DNA of 64,000 nucleotides, taken from contig CAYFNT010000019.1 in NCBI GenBank assembly GCA_964344565.1, forward strand, positions 12,373 to 76,372, written 5' to 3'. The stretch is from JACNKJ01 sp964344565 (GTDB lineage: Bacteria; Krumholzibacteriota; Krumholzibacteriia; JACNKJ01). Made by a program: the position numbers and the translations under genes. Below, one piece after another: positions 1 through 9,237 of the stretch (position 1 is the stretch's first letter; every line of letters starts with the position of its first letter). A model generated the notes under the pieces. That model had not been told where the DNA came from. It made no database searches and was given only the letters and a program-made list of their open reading frames with translations.

Positions 1-505
1 CGCCGAAGTCCTCCCAGATCTCCGCGCCCGTGCCGTAGTAGTGGGAGTCGGGATTGTCCTCGTTCTCGTACTGGTTGGGAAGCACGGCGCCGGTTTCCCG
101 GGCGATCTCTACCGCCTTGCCGAACTGGCTCTCGGGGCTTGTGTGGGGCACTCCGTCGGGGGTGCGCACGGCCCGCGCGCCCATGGCGTTGAGCAGGATC
201 TCCTTCTCGAGGCTGATCTTCTGGCTCATGGTGCAGACCAGATCGTAGCCCTTCACGGCGGCGACCATGGCCAGTCCGATGCCCGTGTTGCCGCTGGTGG
301 GCTCCACGATGGCACCGCCGGGCCTGAGCTCGCCCGATTCCTCGAGCTTCTCGACCATGCGCAGGGCCACGCGGTCCTTGAGCGATCCTCCCGGGTTGAG
401 GAAGTCGCACTTGCCGTAGAACTCCACGGGCAGACCCGCGCCGATGCGGTTCAGACGAACCACGGGCGTCTTGCCGATGACTTGAAGGATGTTCTCGTAG
501 ATCAT
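1..505 (-). CDS. Cystathionine beta-synthase-like PLP enzyme (3' end cut by the window edge)
   Basis: This PLP-dependent fold-type II enzyme would act in sulfur amino-acid metabolism, joining homocysteine or a sulfide donor to an activated serine. The 168 visible residues contain the PLP-lysine motif NPGGSLKDRVA and the phosphate-binding motif PTSGNTGIGLA. The segments AAVKGY, TPDGVPHTSPES and LPNQYENEDNP look more like eukaryotic-type cystathionine beta-synthase than like CysK. The start at 505 follows AGGAGT. The C-terminus lies outside the window, so CBS-domain regulation cannot be judged. O-acetylserine sulfhydrylase remains possible. The family is certain; the exact substrate is not. Confidence 0.85.
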   Translation of the reverse strand, partial: MIYENILQVIGKTPVVRLNRIGAGLPVEFYGKCDFLNPGGSLKDRVALRMVEKLEESGELRPGGAIVEPTSGNTGIGLAMVAAVKGYDLVCTMSQKISLEKEILLNAMGARAVRTPDGVPHTSPESQFGKAVEIARETGAVLPNQYENEDNPDSHYYGTGAEIWEDFG

Positions 506-591
506 GATACTCCTGGCGGCTCACTATAAGGCAGATTCCGGCATCCTGCCAGACTCCATTGCGCAAACCCGGTAGCCGCCGCGGGTTCCAC

Positions 592-620
592 GGAAAAGGC
601 GGGCCCGAGAGCCCGCCTTT
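592..620 (-). terminator. Rho-independent terminator of the fumarase operon
   Basis: Read on the minus strand, the stem AAAGGCGGGC pairs with GCCCGCCTTT around a 6-nt loop and runs into TTTT. It lies 20 bp after the fumarase beta stop codon. Confidence 0.8.
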
Positions 621-639
621 CCCGGTGAAACGTCGATAA

Positions 640-1254
640 CTAGGCCTTGAACATGTTCTCGTAGCGGCCGCGGCTCTCTTCGAGCACTTTCTTGTGCAGG
701 CTGTTGCCATGGCTGTCCATGGTGACCACGCACTGGAAGTCCTCCACGCGGATGCGCCAGAAGGCCTCGGGCAGACCGAACTCGGTCTTGTAGACATCCT
801 CCACCTCGACCACCCGTTGAGCGATGAGGCTGGCCGCGCCCCCAACGGCGTGCAGATAGACCGCCCCGTGTTCCTGGCAGGCGTCCAGGGTGATCTGTCC
901 CATGCCGCCCTTGCCGATGACGGCCCTCACGCCGAGCTCGCCGATGATCCGGTGCTGATACGGCTCCTCCCGGGCGCTGGTGGTGGGACCGGCGGCCACG
1001 AAATGCCATTTGCCGTCCTCGTCCTGCCGGACCACCGGACCGCAGTGGTAGATGACGCCGCCGTCGAGCAGGGGACCGAGAACGGCCTTCAGCTCGGCGT
1101 CCTCGCCGGTGGCCTCGATGTCGAGCCACTCGTCGATCATGTACTTGTGCGCCGCGTCCCGCGCCGTGACGAACACGCCGCTGAGGGACACCACGTCGCC
1201 TACCTTGAGTTCCCGGATCTGCTCTTCGCTGATGGGGGTCTTCAGGTCAATCAT
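640..1254 (-). CDS. Fumarate hydratase class I, beta subunit (C-terminal domain)
   Basis: This is the beta half of the two-subunit, oxygen-sensitive [4Fe-4S] fumarase, which interconverts fumarate and malate in the TCA cycle. At 204 residues it has the usual length of stand-alone FumA/B C-terminal domains. Family motifs are visible: GPVVRQDEDG, AAGPTTSAREEPY and KGGMGQ. The ATG at 1254 overlaps the end of the alpha-subunit gene by 8 nt, so the two are probably translationally coupled and made in equal amounts. A terminator follows directly. Confidence 0.93.
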   Translation of the reverse strand: MIDLKTPISEEQIRELKVGDVVSLSGVFVTARDAAHKYMIDEWLDIEATGEDAELKAVLGPLLDGGVIYHCGPVVRQDEDGKWHFVAAGPTTSAREEPYQHRIIGELGVRAVIGKGGMGQITLDACQEHGAVYLHAVGGAASLIAQRVVEVEDVYKTEFGLPEAFWRIRVEDFQCVVTMDSHGNSLHKKVLEESRGRYENMFKA

Positions 1255-2128
1255 AGCTCACCTCCCCGCCGCGAATGGTCATGGCCTGTTTCCGGGCCGC
1301 CCAGCACATGTAGATGATGGACACGAAGAAGCTCGCCGGCACCCGGTGAGCCTTGGTGATCTTGGTGCCGAGCACGGTGGTCATGCCCCCGAAGCCCATG
1401 GGGCCGATGCCCAGGTCGTTGGCCTTCTCCGTGATCTCGCTTTCGAGTCCGGCCAGCACGGAATCGGGATTCGCATCGCCCAGATCCCGAAGGATCTGCT
1501 TCTTGGCCATGGCGTAGCCGCTGCTGCGGTCGCCGCCGATGCAGACGCCCAGCACGGCGGGCCCGCAGCCCTTCCCCTGGGCATTCACCACGGCGTCCAG
1601 GATGACCTTGCGCACGCCGTCCAGGTCGCGTCCCGCGCCGAGTTCCGAGTGGGGCAGTGCGTACTGCGCGCCGGTGTTCTCGCTGCCGCCGCCCTTGAGC
1701 ATGAGGTCCACACGGATCTCGTCCTCACGGTCCCACTGCTCGAAGTAGACGGCCGGGAAGTGGTCGCCGGTATTGTCGCCGCTGTTCTTCCCCGTGATCG
1801 AGTCCACCGCATTGGGGCGCAGGTAGTTTTTCGTGGTGGCCACCTTCACGGCCTCGGTGAAGGCCGCCTTGAACTGCGCGGCGGGATAGTCCCAGGGGTG
1901 CTTCACGTAGAAGACCGGCGTGCCGGTGTCCTGGCAGATGGGCGTGGAATGCTCCTCGGCCAGGTTGATGTTCTCGAGAATGGTACCGAGGGTGGCCGCG
2001 GCCGGCGAGTCGTCGGCCTCGCTGGCGTGACCCTCGGAAAGGGCGGTCCGGATGTCCGCGGGCAGGCGCGTCGACGCCAGGCGGATCAGCTCCAGGGCCC
2101 AGTCGGTCAATTCTGGAATGGTTTTCAT
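1247..2128 (-). CDS. Fumarate hydratase class I, alpha subunit (Fe-S domain)
   Basis: This 293-residue protein is the cluster-binding alpha subunit of class I fumarase. Recognisable family segments are PICQDTGTP, KGGGSEN, and GVCIGGDRSSGYA, with conserved cysteines expected to ligate the [4Fe-4S] cluster. The start at 2128 follows GGAG and is preceded by a good promoter. A longer open frame runs upstream to 2632 but crosses the divergent promoter region and glnA, so it is not real. The gene forms an operon with the beta subunit and is divergent from glnA. A tartrate dehydratase is less likely, given the match to fumarase-type motifs. Confidence 0.93.
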   Translation of the reverse strand: MKTIPELTDWALELIRLASTRLPADIRTALSEGHASEADDSPAAATLGTILENINLAEEHSTPICQDTGTPVFYVKHPWDYPAAQFKAAFTEAVKVATTKNYLRPNAVDSITGKNSGDNTGDHFPAVYFEQWDREDEIRVDLMLKGGGSENTGAQYALPHSELGAGRDLDGVRKVILDAVVNAQGKGCGPAVLGVCIGGDRSSGYAMAKKQILRDLGDANPDSVLAGLESEITEKANDLGIGPMGFGGMTTVLGTKITKAHRVPASFFVSIIYMCWAARKQAMTIRGGEVSYD

Positions 2129-2164
2129 CGATCTCCGCCTTTCGCCCGTCTGGCGGGCCCAGAC

Positions 2165-2193
2165 AATATAGCCAGGGGAGGCAGGCCCATCAA
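2165..2193 (-). promoter_or_regulatory. Sigma-70-type promoter of the fumarase operon
   Basis: On the minus strand, TTGATG (2188-2193) and TATATT (2165-2170) are separated by exactly 17 bp, upstream of the alpha-subunit start at 2128. Confidence 0.6.
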
Positions 2194-2228
2194 TCGAAGC
2201 CTTTGCGATAAAATCGTTTCCCGGCCCC

Positions 2229-2257
2229 TTGGAAGTACCGATCCGGATTGCTACTAT
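2229..2257 (+). promoter_or_regulatory. Sigma-70-type promoter of glnA
   Basis: TTGGAA (2229-2234) and TACTAT (2252-2257) have 17-bp spacing, giving a transcript start near 2264, about 28 nt before the glnA start codon. No GG-N10-GC sigma-54 element is seen here, although many glnA genes have one. Confidence 0.55.
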
Positions 2258-2291
2258 GCCCCGTCGAATCGGCATGGGTGAAGGAGGGGAT

Positions 2292-3728
2292 ATGCCGCCC
2301 AAGACTTCCACCGCGCTGCTCGCATGGGCGAAAAAGAATCGCATCGAGGTCGTGGACCTCAAGTTCGTGGACCTTTTCGGCCGCTGGCACCACATTAGTC
2401 TGCCGGCCAGTCGCCTCGGACCCGACCTTTTCACGCGGGGCATCGCCTTCGACGGCTCCAGCGTGCCGGGCTTCAAGAAACTCGAGGCCGGCGACATGGT
2501 GCTCTTGCCCGATCCGAAGACCTCGAGCATCGATCCGTTCTGGGAAAAGAAGACCCTCTCGCTCATCTGCCAGCCCGCCGAGGCCGACACGCGAAAGGCC
2601 TTCTGGAAGGATCCCCGCGCCATCATGTACAACGCCGAGGCCTGGATGCGCGAACTCGGAATCGCCGACCAGAGCGAGTGGGGTCCCGAGTTCGAGTTCT
2701 ACATCGTCGACTCGGTGAGTTATCGCAACGAGATCAACGAGGCCTTCTACCGCATCGACAGCGCCGAGGCCGACTGGAACTCCGCGGTGGAGGAGGGACA
2801 GAACCTCGGTTACAAGATTCCGCACCAGGGCGGCTATCACGCCATTCCTCCCCACGACCAGCTCTTCGACCTGCGCGCCGAGATGGTGGCCGAGATCGAG
2901 AAGGCCGGCATCGACGTGCGCTATCATCATCACGAGGTGGGTGGGCCCGGACAGAGCGAGATCGAGGTGGTCGAAGGCCCCCTCGAGCAGATGGGCGACA
3001 ACGCCCTGCGCATCAAGTACATCATCAAGATGGTGGCGGCCCGCGCGAACAAGACGGTGACCTTCATGCCCAAGCCCCTCTTCAACGAAGCGGGCAGCGG
3101 CATGCACTTCCATCAGCGCCTTCGCAAGGGCAAGAAGAACCTTTTCTGGGACGCCAAGGGATACGCCGGGCTCAGCAAGACCGCCCTGCACTACATCGGC
3201 GGGCTCCTGGCCCATGCGCCTGCGCTGCTGGCCTTCACGAACCCGAGCACCAACAGCTACAAGCGTCTGGTGCCCGGATTCGAAGCGCCCGTCCGCACCT
3301 TCTTCGGATTGGCCAACCGCAGCGCCGCGGTGCGCATTCCCAAGTATGCGAACAGCGCGGCGACCAAGCGCATCGAGTTCCGTCCGCCGGACGCCAGTTG
3401 CAATATCTACCTGGCCATGGCGGCCCAGCTCATGGCGGGCCTGGACGGAATCCGCCGCCAGCTGGATCCCACGGAACTGGGTTTCGGGCCCATCGACACG
3501 AACATCTACGAGCTGTCCGATACGGAACTCGATCGCATCGGCGGATTGCCCACGAGTCTGCGCGAAGCCATGGTGGCCCTCAACGCCGACCGCGACTTCC
3601 TGCTGGAGGGCGGCGTCTTTCCCGAGGAGCTCATCGACTTCTGGATCGAAACGAAGATGGAAAAGGAGTACAACGAGGTGCGGAACCGTCCGCATCCCTA
3701 TGAGTTGTCCCTGTACTTCGACGTGTAG
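2292..3728 (+). CDS. glnA: Glutamine synthetase, type I
   Basis: The enzyme makes glutamine from glutamate, ammonia and ATP in the cytoplasm and is the main entry of ammonium into metabolism. The 478-residue protein has the beta-grasp N-terminus, FDGSSVPGF, the metal-site block (EFEFYIVD), HHHEVGGPGQSEIE, the substrate motif GSGMHFH and the ATP segment NPSTNSYKRLVPGFEAPV. The start at 2292 has the strong ribosome site AAGGAGGGG. The region matching the GSI-beta adenylylation loop reads NIYELSDTE, so a tyrosine is present, but regulation by adenylylation cannot be decided. The HD-domain gene begins 15 nt downstream and is probably cotranscribed. Confidence 0.96.
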   Translation: MPPKTSTALLAWAKKNRIEVVDLKFVDLFGRWHHISLPASRLGPDLFTRGIAFDGSSVPGFKKLEAGDMVLLPDPKTSSIDPFWEKKTLSLICQPAEADTRKAFWKDPRAIMYNAEAWMRELGIADQSEWGPEFEFYIVDSVSYRNEINEAFYRIDSAEADWNSAVEEGQNLGYKIPHQGGYHAIPPHDQLFDLRAEMVAEIEKAGIDVRYHHHEVGGPGQSEIEVVEGPLEQMGDNALRIKYIIKMVAARANKTVTFMPKPLFNEAGSGMHFHQRLRKGKKNLFWDAKGYAGLSKTALHYIGGLLAHAPALLAFTNPSTNSYKRLVPGFEAPVRTFFGLANRSAAVRIPKYANSAATKRIEFRPPDASCNIYLAMAAQLMAGLDGIRRQLDPTELGFGPIDTNIYELSDTELDRIGGLPTSLREAMVALNADRDFLLEGGVFPEELIDFWIETKMEKEYNEVRNRPHPYELSLYFDV

Positions 3729-3743
3729 CCGAGCGGAGGACGC

Positions 3744-4958
3744 ATGTTCATCAACGATCCCATTCATGGATTCATCGAGCTGAACGATCTGCAGTCCTCC
3801 CTGCTCGAACTGCCCGAACTGCAGCGCCTCCAGTGGATACGCCAGCTGGGCCTGAGCTTCCTCAGCTATCCCGGCGGCGTGCACACCCGGGCGAGCCACG
3901 TGGTCGGCGTGAGTCATGTGGCCGGCGAGATGGCCCGCATCTTCGATCTGCTGCCCGAGCAGAAGTGGCTGGCCCAGGCGGCGGGCTTGCTCCACGACCT
4001 CGGCCACACGCCCTTCAGCCACGCGCTGGAGACCCTGCTTCCCGACGATCACATGGAACTCACGAGCAATCTCATCACGGGGAAGATGCGATTCAGCTTC
4101 CCCGGCGCGGGATGGGTGCCGCGGGTGCTCGAGCGATTCGGTCTGGATCCCGAGGAGGTGGGCGATCTGGTGGTGGGGCGGCACGAGGATCCGATTCTGC
4201 AGAATATCATCCACGGGCCCATCGACGCCGATCAGCTCGACTACCTTCTACGCGACAGCTACTTCACCGGCATCAGCCACGGGCAGATCGATCTCTATCG
4301 GATCCTGCACACCCTGAAGCCCGACGCCGAGGCGGGGCGCGTCTTCCTGCTCGAGAAGGGCCTGGACGCCATCGAGGAGATGCTCGTCGCACGCGATCAC
4401 ATGTATTCGGCGGTCTACGCGCACAAGACCAGCCGCATCGCCGAGACCATGCTGCTGCGCGCCATGGAACTGGCGGTGAGCGAGATCGAGGGCTGGTACG
4501 AGATGACCGACGGCGAGCTGCTCACGCGCATCCGCATGGCCGGCGGCGTGAGCGAATCGCTCATGGAGAAGATTCTCTACCGCAATCTCTACAAGACTGC
4601 CTTCAGCGTACCGAGCAAGGTGGCCGAAGGCGAGCGCAGCGCGCTGATGGAGCGCCTCGCCGGACGCGATCGCCAGACCCTGGAGACGGCACTCTGCGAT
4701 CTCTGCGGCCTCGGTCCCGGCGAACTGCTCGTGGACATGCCCCTGGACGTGCTCGCTTTCAGCGAGCCTCGACTCACGCGCTTGGAACTGCCCATCCTGC
4801 GCAAAACCGGCGAATGGGCCGAGCTCGACGAGATGAGCACCCTGGCCCGGGCCCTCATGGAGAAGGAGTCGGCGCACACGGTCTTCGCCGTGTTCACCGC
4901 CGACGAGAACGCGCTACGTGTTCGCGCGATTCTTCAGGATTGGTTGGAGGAAGGGTAG
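3744..4958 (+). CDS. HD-domain phosphohydrolase, SAMHD1/dGTPase-like
   Basis: This 404-residue metal-dependent phosphohydrolase has the order typical of SAMHD1 and YwfO-like proteins: INDPIHGFIEL at the N-terminus, HTRASHVVG (first His), HDLGHTPFSHALE (the HD pair), and DADQLDYLLRDS as the distal Asp block. Relatives hydrolyse dNTPs or other nucleotides; the substrate here cannot be read from sequence. A GGAGG ribosome site precedes the ATG. The gene follows glnA closely and ends 1 nt before the convergent histidine kinase gene. Confidence 0.88.
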   Translation: MFINDPIHGFIELNDLQSSLLELPELQRLQWIRQLGLSFLSYPGGVHTRASHVVGVSHVAGEMARIFDLLPEQKWLAQAAGLLHDLGHTPFSHALETLLPDDHMELTSNLITGKMRFSFPGAGWVPRVLERFGLDPEEVGDLVVGRHEDPILQNIIHGPIDADQLDYLLRDSYFTGISHGQIDLYRILHTLKPDAEAGRVFLLEKGLDAIEEMLVARDHMYSAVYAHKTSRIAETMLLRAMELAVSEIEGWYEMTDGELLTRIRMAGGVSESLMEKILYRNLYKTAFSVPSKVAEGERSALMERLAGRDRQTLETALCDLCGLGPGELLVDMPLDVLAFSEPRLTRLELPILRKTGEWAELDEMSTLARALMEKESAHTVFAVFTADENALRVRAILQDWLEEG

Positions 4959-4959
4959 G

Positions 4960-7938
4960 CTAGCTACGACCGTCTCGAAGCGGGGCGAGCTCCTCGGATT
5001 CCGACTTCCTGCCGCTACCCCAGCTGAGTATCATGTCGCGGATGGCCTCCTGCTGCACCGGCTTGCTCAGGTAGTCGTCCATGCCGGCTTCCAGACATTT
5101 CTCGCGATCCCCTCTTAGCGCATTGGCCGTCATGGCCACCACGGGTACTCTCGCCACCTCGCCGGCCATTTGCCGAATTCTCGAAGTGGCCTCGTAGCCG
5201 TCCATCACGGGCATCTGGCAATCCATGAAGACCATGTCGAAGCGCGCGTGCTCCAGGCGTTCCAGGGCCTCGCGACCGTTTCCGGCCACTTCGATCTGGC
5301 ATCCCAGCTTTTCGAGCATGCAGGTGGCGAGCTTCTGGTTGATGGGATTGTCCTCCACCAGGAGGATGCGACGCCCCCTGACACTCGGCTTGGAGTCCGA
5401 TTCCTCCTTCGCCGACTCAACCGTTTCGAAACCGAAGGCCGACAGGATTGCGACCTTGAGACGCTTCGGCGTGGGCGGAGGCGGCAGCACTTGGTCGGGT
5501 TCGAGAGCATTGGAGTTCTGGCGGTATTCGCGGCCCACATGGATCCAGGCCACCTTCTCGCGAATCTCTCTGAGCTGCAGGATCAGGTCGAGGTGCTCGG
5601 AGACAGAATCGCATCCGCAAGTCAACACCACGTCGATATGCGCGCTCGTGTTTTCGAGGATGCCGCATAGTTCTTCGTACTCGAGCTTTCCGGACTCGAT
5701 GGGGCGCATACCGAGAAGGGTCAGCTGGCGAGCGAGAACTCCGCGCTGCCGACTCCGGCCTCCCAGGATGAGCACCTTGCGATTCTTCAGGTTCTTGCGC
5801 CATGGCGCGACAATCCTATGGCCGGCTGCCGGAACCGGCAGATCGAGGAACAGGTCGAAGCGAGTGCCCTGGCCGAGTTCGCTGCTCATTTCGAGTCGGC
5901 CCTTCATCAGGTCCACGAGTTGACGGCTGATGGTCAATCCGAGCCCCGTGCCGCCGAAGCGGCGCGTGGTCGACGCGTCCGCCTGGGTGAACTTCTCGAA
6001 GATCTGTTGGCTCGTTTCCCTGGCGATGCCGATGCCCGTGTCCAACACTGAAAACTTGATGCCGGCCGAAGGGCCTGAGCCCTGCACCCTGGCGGATAGC
6101 TCGATGGATCCTTTCGAAGTGAACTTGATCGCATTGGACAGCAGGTTCGAAAGTACCTGCCGGATTCTGACCGTGTCGCCCACCACTCGCTCGGGTAGAT
6201 GGGGGTCGAGATCGAGGTGGAATTCGAGGCCCTTGTTCTGGGCCGACTGACCGAAGACGTCGGTGAGGGATTCCAGCTGATCGACGAGGTCGAATTCAAG
6301 CGGTTCGATGATGAGCTTTCCAGCCTCGATCTTCGACAGATCCAGGATGTCATTGACGATGTTGAGCAGGATCTGCGCGGAGTCGCCTGCCGTTTTCGCG
6401 AAGTCCGCTTCGCGGTTTTCGAGCTTCGAATCCCTGAGCAATTGCAGCATGCCGATCACGCCGTTGAGCGGCGTGCGGATCTCATGGCTCATGTTCGCGA
6501 GGAACTCGCTCTTTGCCATGTTGGCGGCCTCGGCCTTGTCCGCGAGCTCCACCGCCTGCTTCCGGCTCTCTTCGAGTTGGGCCAGGTTTTCGCGGAGCAG
6601 TTCTTCCTGATTCTTTTGGGTGCTGATGTCCACGAAACTCTCGAGCAGGCAATCGCGGCCGTCGAGCACCACGGGAATCACCGTCTTGAGGATGGGCACT
6701 GGATCGCCCTCGGAATGCAGGACCACCTTCTCGGCGCTCTCCACGGTCTTGCCCAGATCCGTGATAGGGCAGCTTCCCTTCTCGGCGGGGCAGACGTAGT
6801 TGTGGCAGATCTGCCCCAGCACTTCGCTTCGGCTTCTGCCCATCAGGTCGCAGGCGGCTTCGTTCACCTCGATGATCTGGTGGGTTTCCGCGTCCATGAT
6901 CATCACGGAGGCCTGCAGGTTCTGAAGGATCGTCTCGATCTGCTTCTTGCTTCGCAGCAGTTTCCGTTCGGCTTCCTTCCTCTCAGAGATGTCTCGCATG
7001 GTTCCCTGGATCAGCGCCCGACCCTGAATCTTGACCAGGGACATGCTGATTTCAGCCGTGAAGGAATCGTCCAAGCCCCGTTTCAGCGGCATCTCGAACT
7101 GGACCGAACCCTTGCTGAAGAGTTCCTCGTCCACCTTGGCCCGGACCTCTTTCATATCCACTCCCGGCGCCGGGGTGTCGAAGCAGGAAGTACCGATGAG
7201 TTCCTTCCTCTTGCGGCCGAGCATTTTCAAGAGGGATTGGTTCACGTCGATGATCGTGCCGTCGATCTCGTGCACGAAGACGCCGTCGCTGGACTGACGA
7301 AAGATGCTTCGGTAGCGCTGCTGGGCATGCCTGACCAGTAGCAACATCTTGTCCTTGAAGGCTTCGAGCAGGTAGGTCAGGGCGGAAACGAGTCCGAGCA
7401 GACCATAGAGCGAGATGATGTTGATGAAACGTTGCTCGTTCGGATCCAAGGCGGTCATCAGCTCGATGCCGCTTGCCGCCAAGGCCACGTAGGCCGAGAG
7501 GAATGCGAGCACGATTCCGGTCCAGGCGAGTCCCCAGTTTTTACCCGCCATTCCCGTGGCCGCCACGGGCAGGAGCAGGTACCAGAAGATCGCCGGCGAC
7601 TGGACGCCGCCGAGGAAGAAGCTCATGGTGGTCAGCACCGTGAACAGGATCCCCGTGAGCATGTTGCCGATGAAGGAGCATGCCCCCCTTCTCCGGAAGT
7701 CGAGAAGGAACAGGGGGACGAGGGAGATTCCCCCGAGAATGATGAGAGCCGGGATCGTGGCGCCGGCGAGGTGGTAGACGACGCTGTAGGGTGCGCCGAG
7801 CAGTGAGATCGTCATGGCGAAGGCCACGATCAGACGAGCGCGTCGGAAGACGTTCTCGTCCTCCGCGCGAATGGCCTCCGGGATGAACCAATCGACCCAA
7901 AGCAGCGGCCTTACTCCAATGCTCTTGAAGCTCATCAT
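4960..7938 (-). CDS. Membrane-bound hybrid histidine kinase with two PAS domains and a receiver
   Basis: This 992-residue sensor kinase has about six N-terminal membrane helices (residues 35-195), PAS1 (about 207-320), PAS2 (about 330-445), HisKA with phospho-acceptor His485 in SHEIRTPLNG, a HATPase domain with DTGIGI and GGTGLGL, a degenerate receiver-like stretch (about 725-835), and a C-terminal receiver with acceptor Asp906 in MDCQMPVMDG. PAS2 contains the cysteine cluster ICHNYVCPAEKGSCPI, found in PAS sensors of anaerobic bacteria and possibly a metal or redox site. No separate response-regulator or HPt gene is adjacent, so its phosphorelay partner is unknown. The start is MMSF; the ribosome site is weak. 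Confidence 0.92.
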   Translation of the reverse strand: MMSFKSIGVRPLLWVDWFIPEAIRAEDENVFRRARLIVAFAMTISLLGAPYSVVYHLAGATIPALIILGGISLVPLFLLDFRRRGACSFIGNMLTGILFTVLTTMSFFLGGVQSPAIFWYLLLPVAATGMAGKNWGLAWTGIVLAFLSAYVALAASGIELMTALDPNEQRFINIISLYGLLGLVSALTYLLEAFKDKMLLLVRHAQQRYRSIFRQSSDGVFVHEIDGTIIDVNQSLLKMLGRKRKELIGTSCFDTPAPGVDMKEVRAKVDEELFSKGSVQFEMPLKRGLDDSFTAEISMSLVKIQGRALIQGTMRDISERKEAERKLLRSKKQIETILQNLQASVMIMDAETHQIIEVNEAACDLMGRSRSEVLGQICHNYVCPAEKGSCPITDLGKTVESAEKVVLHSEGDPVPILKTVIPVVLDGRDCLLESFVDISTQKNQEELLRENLAQLEESRKQAVELADKAEAANMAKSEFLANMSHEIRTPLNGVIGMLQLLRDSKLENREADFAKTAGDSAQILLNIVNDILDLSKIEAGKLIIEPLEFDLVDQLESLTDVFGQSAQNKGLEFHLDLDPHLPERVVGDTVRIRQVLSNLLSNAIKFTSKGSIELSARVQGSGPSAGIKFSVLDTGIGIARETSQQIFEKFTQADASTTRRFGGTGLGLTISRQLVDLMKGRLEMSSELGQGTRFDLFLDLPVPAAGHRIVAPWRKNLKNRKVLILGGRSRQRGVLARQLTLLGMRPIESGKLEYEELCGILENTSAHIDVVLTCGCDSVSEHLDLILQLREIREKVAWIHVGREYRQNSNALEPDQVLPPPPTPKRLKVAILSAFGFETVESAKEESDSKPSVRGRRILLVEDNPINQKLATCMLEKLGCQIEVAGNGREALERLEHARFDMVFMDCQMPVMDGYEATSRIRQMAGEVARVPVVAMTANALRGDREKCLEAGMDDYLSKPVQQEAIRDMILSWGSGRKSESEELAPLRDGRS

Positions 7939-8115
7939 TCCATAGAGATCGGCACTATTCAGGAGATCTGAATCCGCTTCACTGGATTTATTACCAAGAT
8001 TGTAAGTAATTGGATGCCAGATGTTTAGCTATCTTGCGGTAAGGAAACGCTGTTCCTCTTCCGGAGTCGGGTTGAACCTCGGATCCGAATGATTCACAGA
8101 GCGTCGGGAGGCAGC

Positions 8116-9237
8116 TTAGCTAAGATGTTTCTCGAAGAGATCTGACAGGCTGGAATCGAGGTGTTCCTCGCGCACCAGCCAACTCCATACGCCCGGCGCA
8201 GGCGGCATCTTCTCGGCGCCTTCCAGGTCGGGCGCTTCACCGGCTTCCATGCGGCTGAGAATCACCGAAGCGGTGGCCCAGCCGTCCTCCATCTCGTAGT
8301 TGCCGAAGGCGGCGCGCAGCTTGGCGAGCCTCTCGGCGAGATAGACGTCGTTGAGCAGCAGGAAGCGGAAGCGGCCGACCTCGAGGAGTTCTGGCACGGT
8401 TCTGCGGGGATCCTGCTTGGAGCGGATCTCCATGAGCACCTGCTTCTCGCGATGGGCCAAAGCCACGGGACGCATCTCGCCCTCGATCTCGCGATGATGA
8501 ATCAGGGTACCCGGAGCGTCGCTGAAGGTGTTCTTCGCGCGAATGGGCGTCTGGGTGGCCAGGCTCGCCTTCACCGCCCTCGGGTGGATGACCTTGCTGC
8601 CCTCCTCGGCCATGGCGAGAATCTGCGCGACGCCGATCTCGTCCATGAAGGCCGCCTCGGGCACGCGGCGCGGATCGGCGCAGGCGATGCCGTCAACGTC
8701 CGAGTAGATTTCGACCACCGAAGCCTCCAGCGCCGCGCCCAGGGCCACTGCGCTGGTGTCGCTGCCGCCGCGGCCTAGGGTGCGGATTTCGCCGTCGGCG
8801 TCGGCCCCCTGAAATCCCGCCACCACGGCGATCTTCCTTTGCATGAGGGCCCGCCTCAGCAGAGAGGGGTCCACGTCGAGAATCTCCGCCTCGCCGGCCC
8901 GATCATCGGTGAGTACGCCTGCCTGCGGTCCCGTGAAAGCCTGGGCGGGCATCTTGCTCTTGCTGAGCAGGTGCGCGAAGAAGGAGGCCGAGATGGTCTC
9001 GCCGCAGCTCATCATGAGATCGAGCTCCCGCGGGGGGACAGGTTCGCCGACCCCCCGCAAGAGTCCGATGAGAGTGTCGGTGGCGTAGGGTTCGCCATGG
9101 CGGCCCATGGCGCTGACCACCACGACGATGCGCTTGCCCGCCTTGTGATGGCGACGGACCTGCGCCAGGGCGGCGGCGCGGGACTCGTCGTCCCGCACAC
9201 TTGTGCCGCCGAACTTCATGACCACCAACTCAGGCAA
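8116..9237 (-). CDS. lysC: Aspartate kinase, short form
   Basis: The enzyme phosphorylates aspartate, the first step to lysine, threonine and methionine. The N-terminus VVMKFGGTSV, the segment SCGETISA, GFQGADADGEIRTLGRGGSD and the block VEIYSDVDG are classic aspartokinase motifs. The best start is TTG at 9237, which overlaps the asd stop by 8 nt and places KFGGTSV at the usual distance; an ATG at 9219 would leave only MKFGG. The protein has 373 residues, whereas monofunctional aspartokinases usually have 400-470 with two ACT domains. Only about 95 residues follow the kinase core, so the regulatory region is shortened. Last gene of lrp-hom-asd-lysC. Confidence 0.92.
   Translation of the reverse strand: MPELVVMKFGGTSVRDDESRAAALAQVRRHHKAGKRIVVVVSAMGRHGEPYATDTLIGLLRGVGEPVPPRELDLMMSCGETISASFFAHLLSKSKMPAQAFTGPQAGVLTDDRAGEAEILDVDPSLLRRALMQRKIAVVAGFQGADADGEIRTLGRGGSDTSAVALGAALEASVVEIYSDVDGIACADPRRVPEAAFMDEIGVAQILAMAEEGSKVIHPRAVKASLATQTPIRAKNTFSDAPGTLIHHREIEGEMRPVALAHREKQVLMEIRSKQDPRRTVPELLEVGRFRFLLLNDVYLAERLAKLRAAFGNYEMEDGWATASVILSRMEAGEAPDLEGAEKMPPAPGVWSWLVREEHLDSSLSDLFEKHLS

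Noticed and set aside
2190..4214. 674-codon open frame on the minus strand opposite glnA and the HD gene
   Set aside because: It mirrors the codons of two clear genes on the plus strand, crosses the glnA promoter and shows no recognisable domain; typical high-GC antisense frame.
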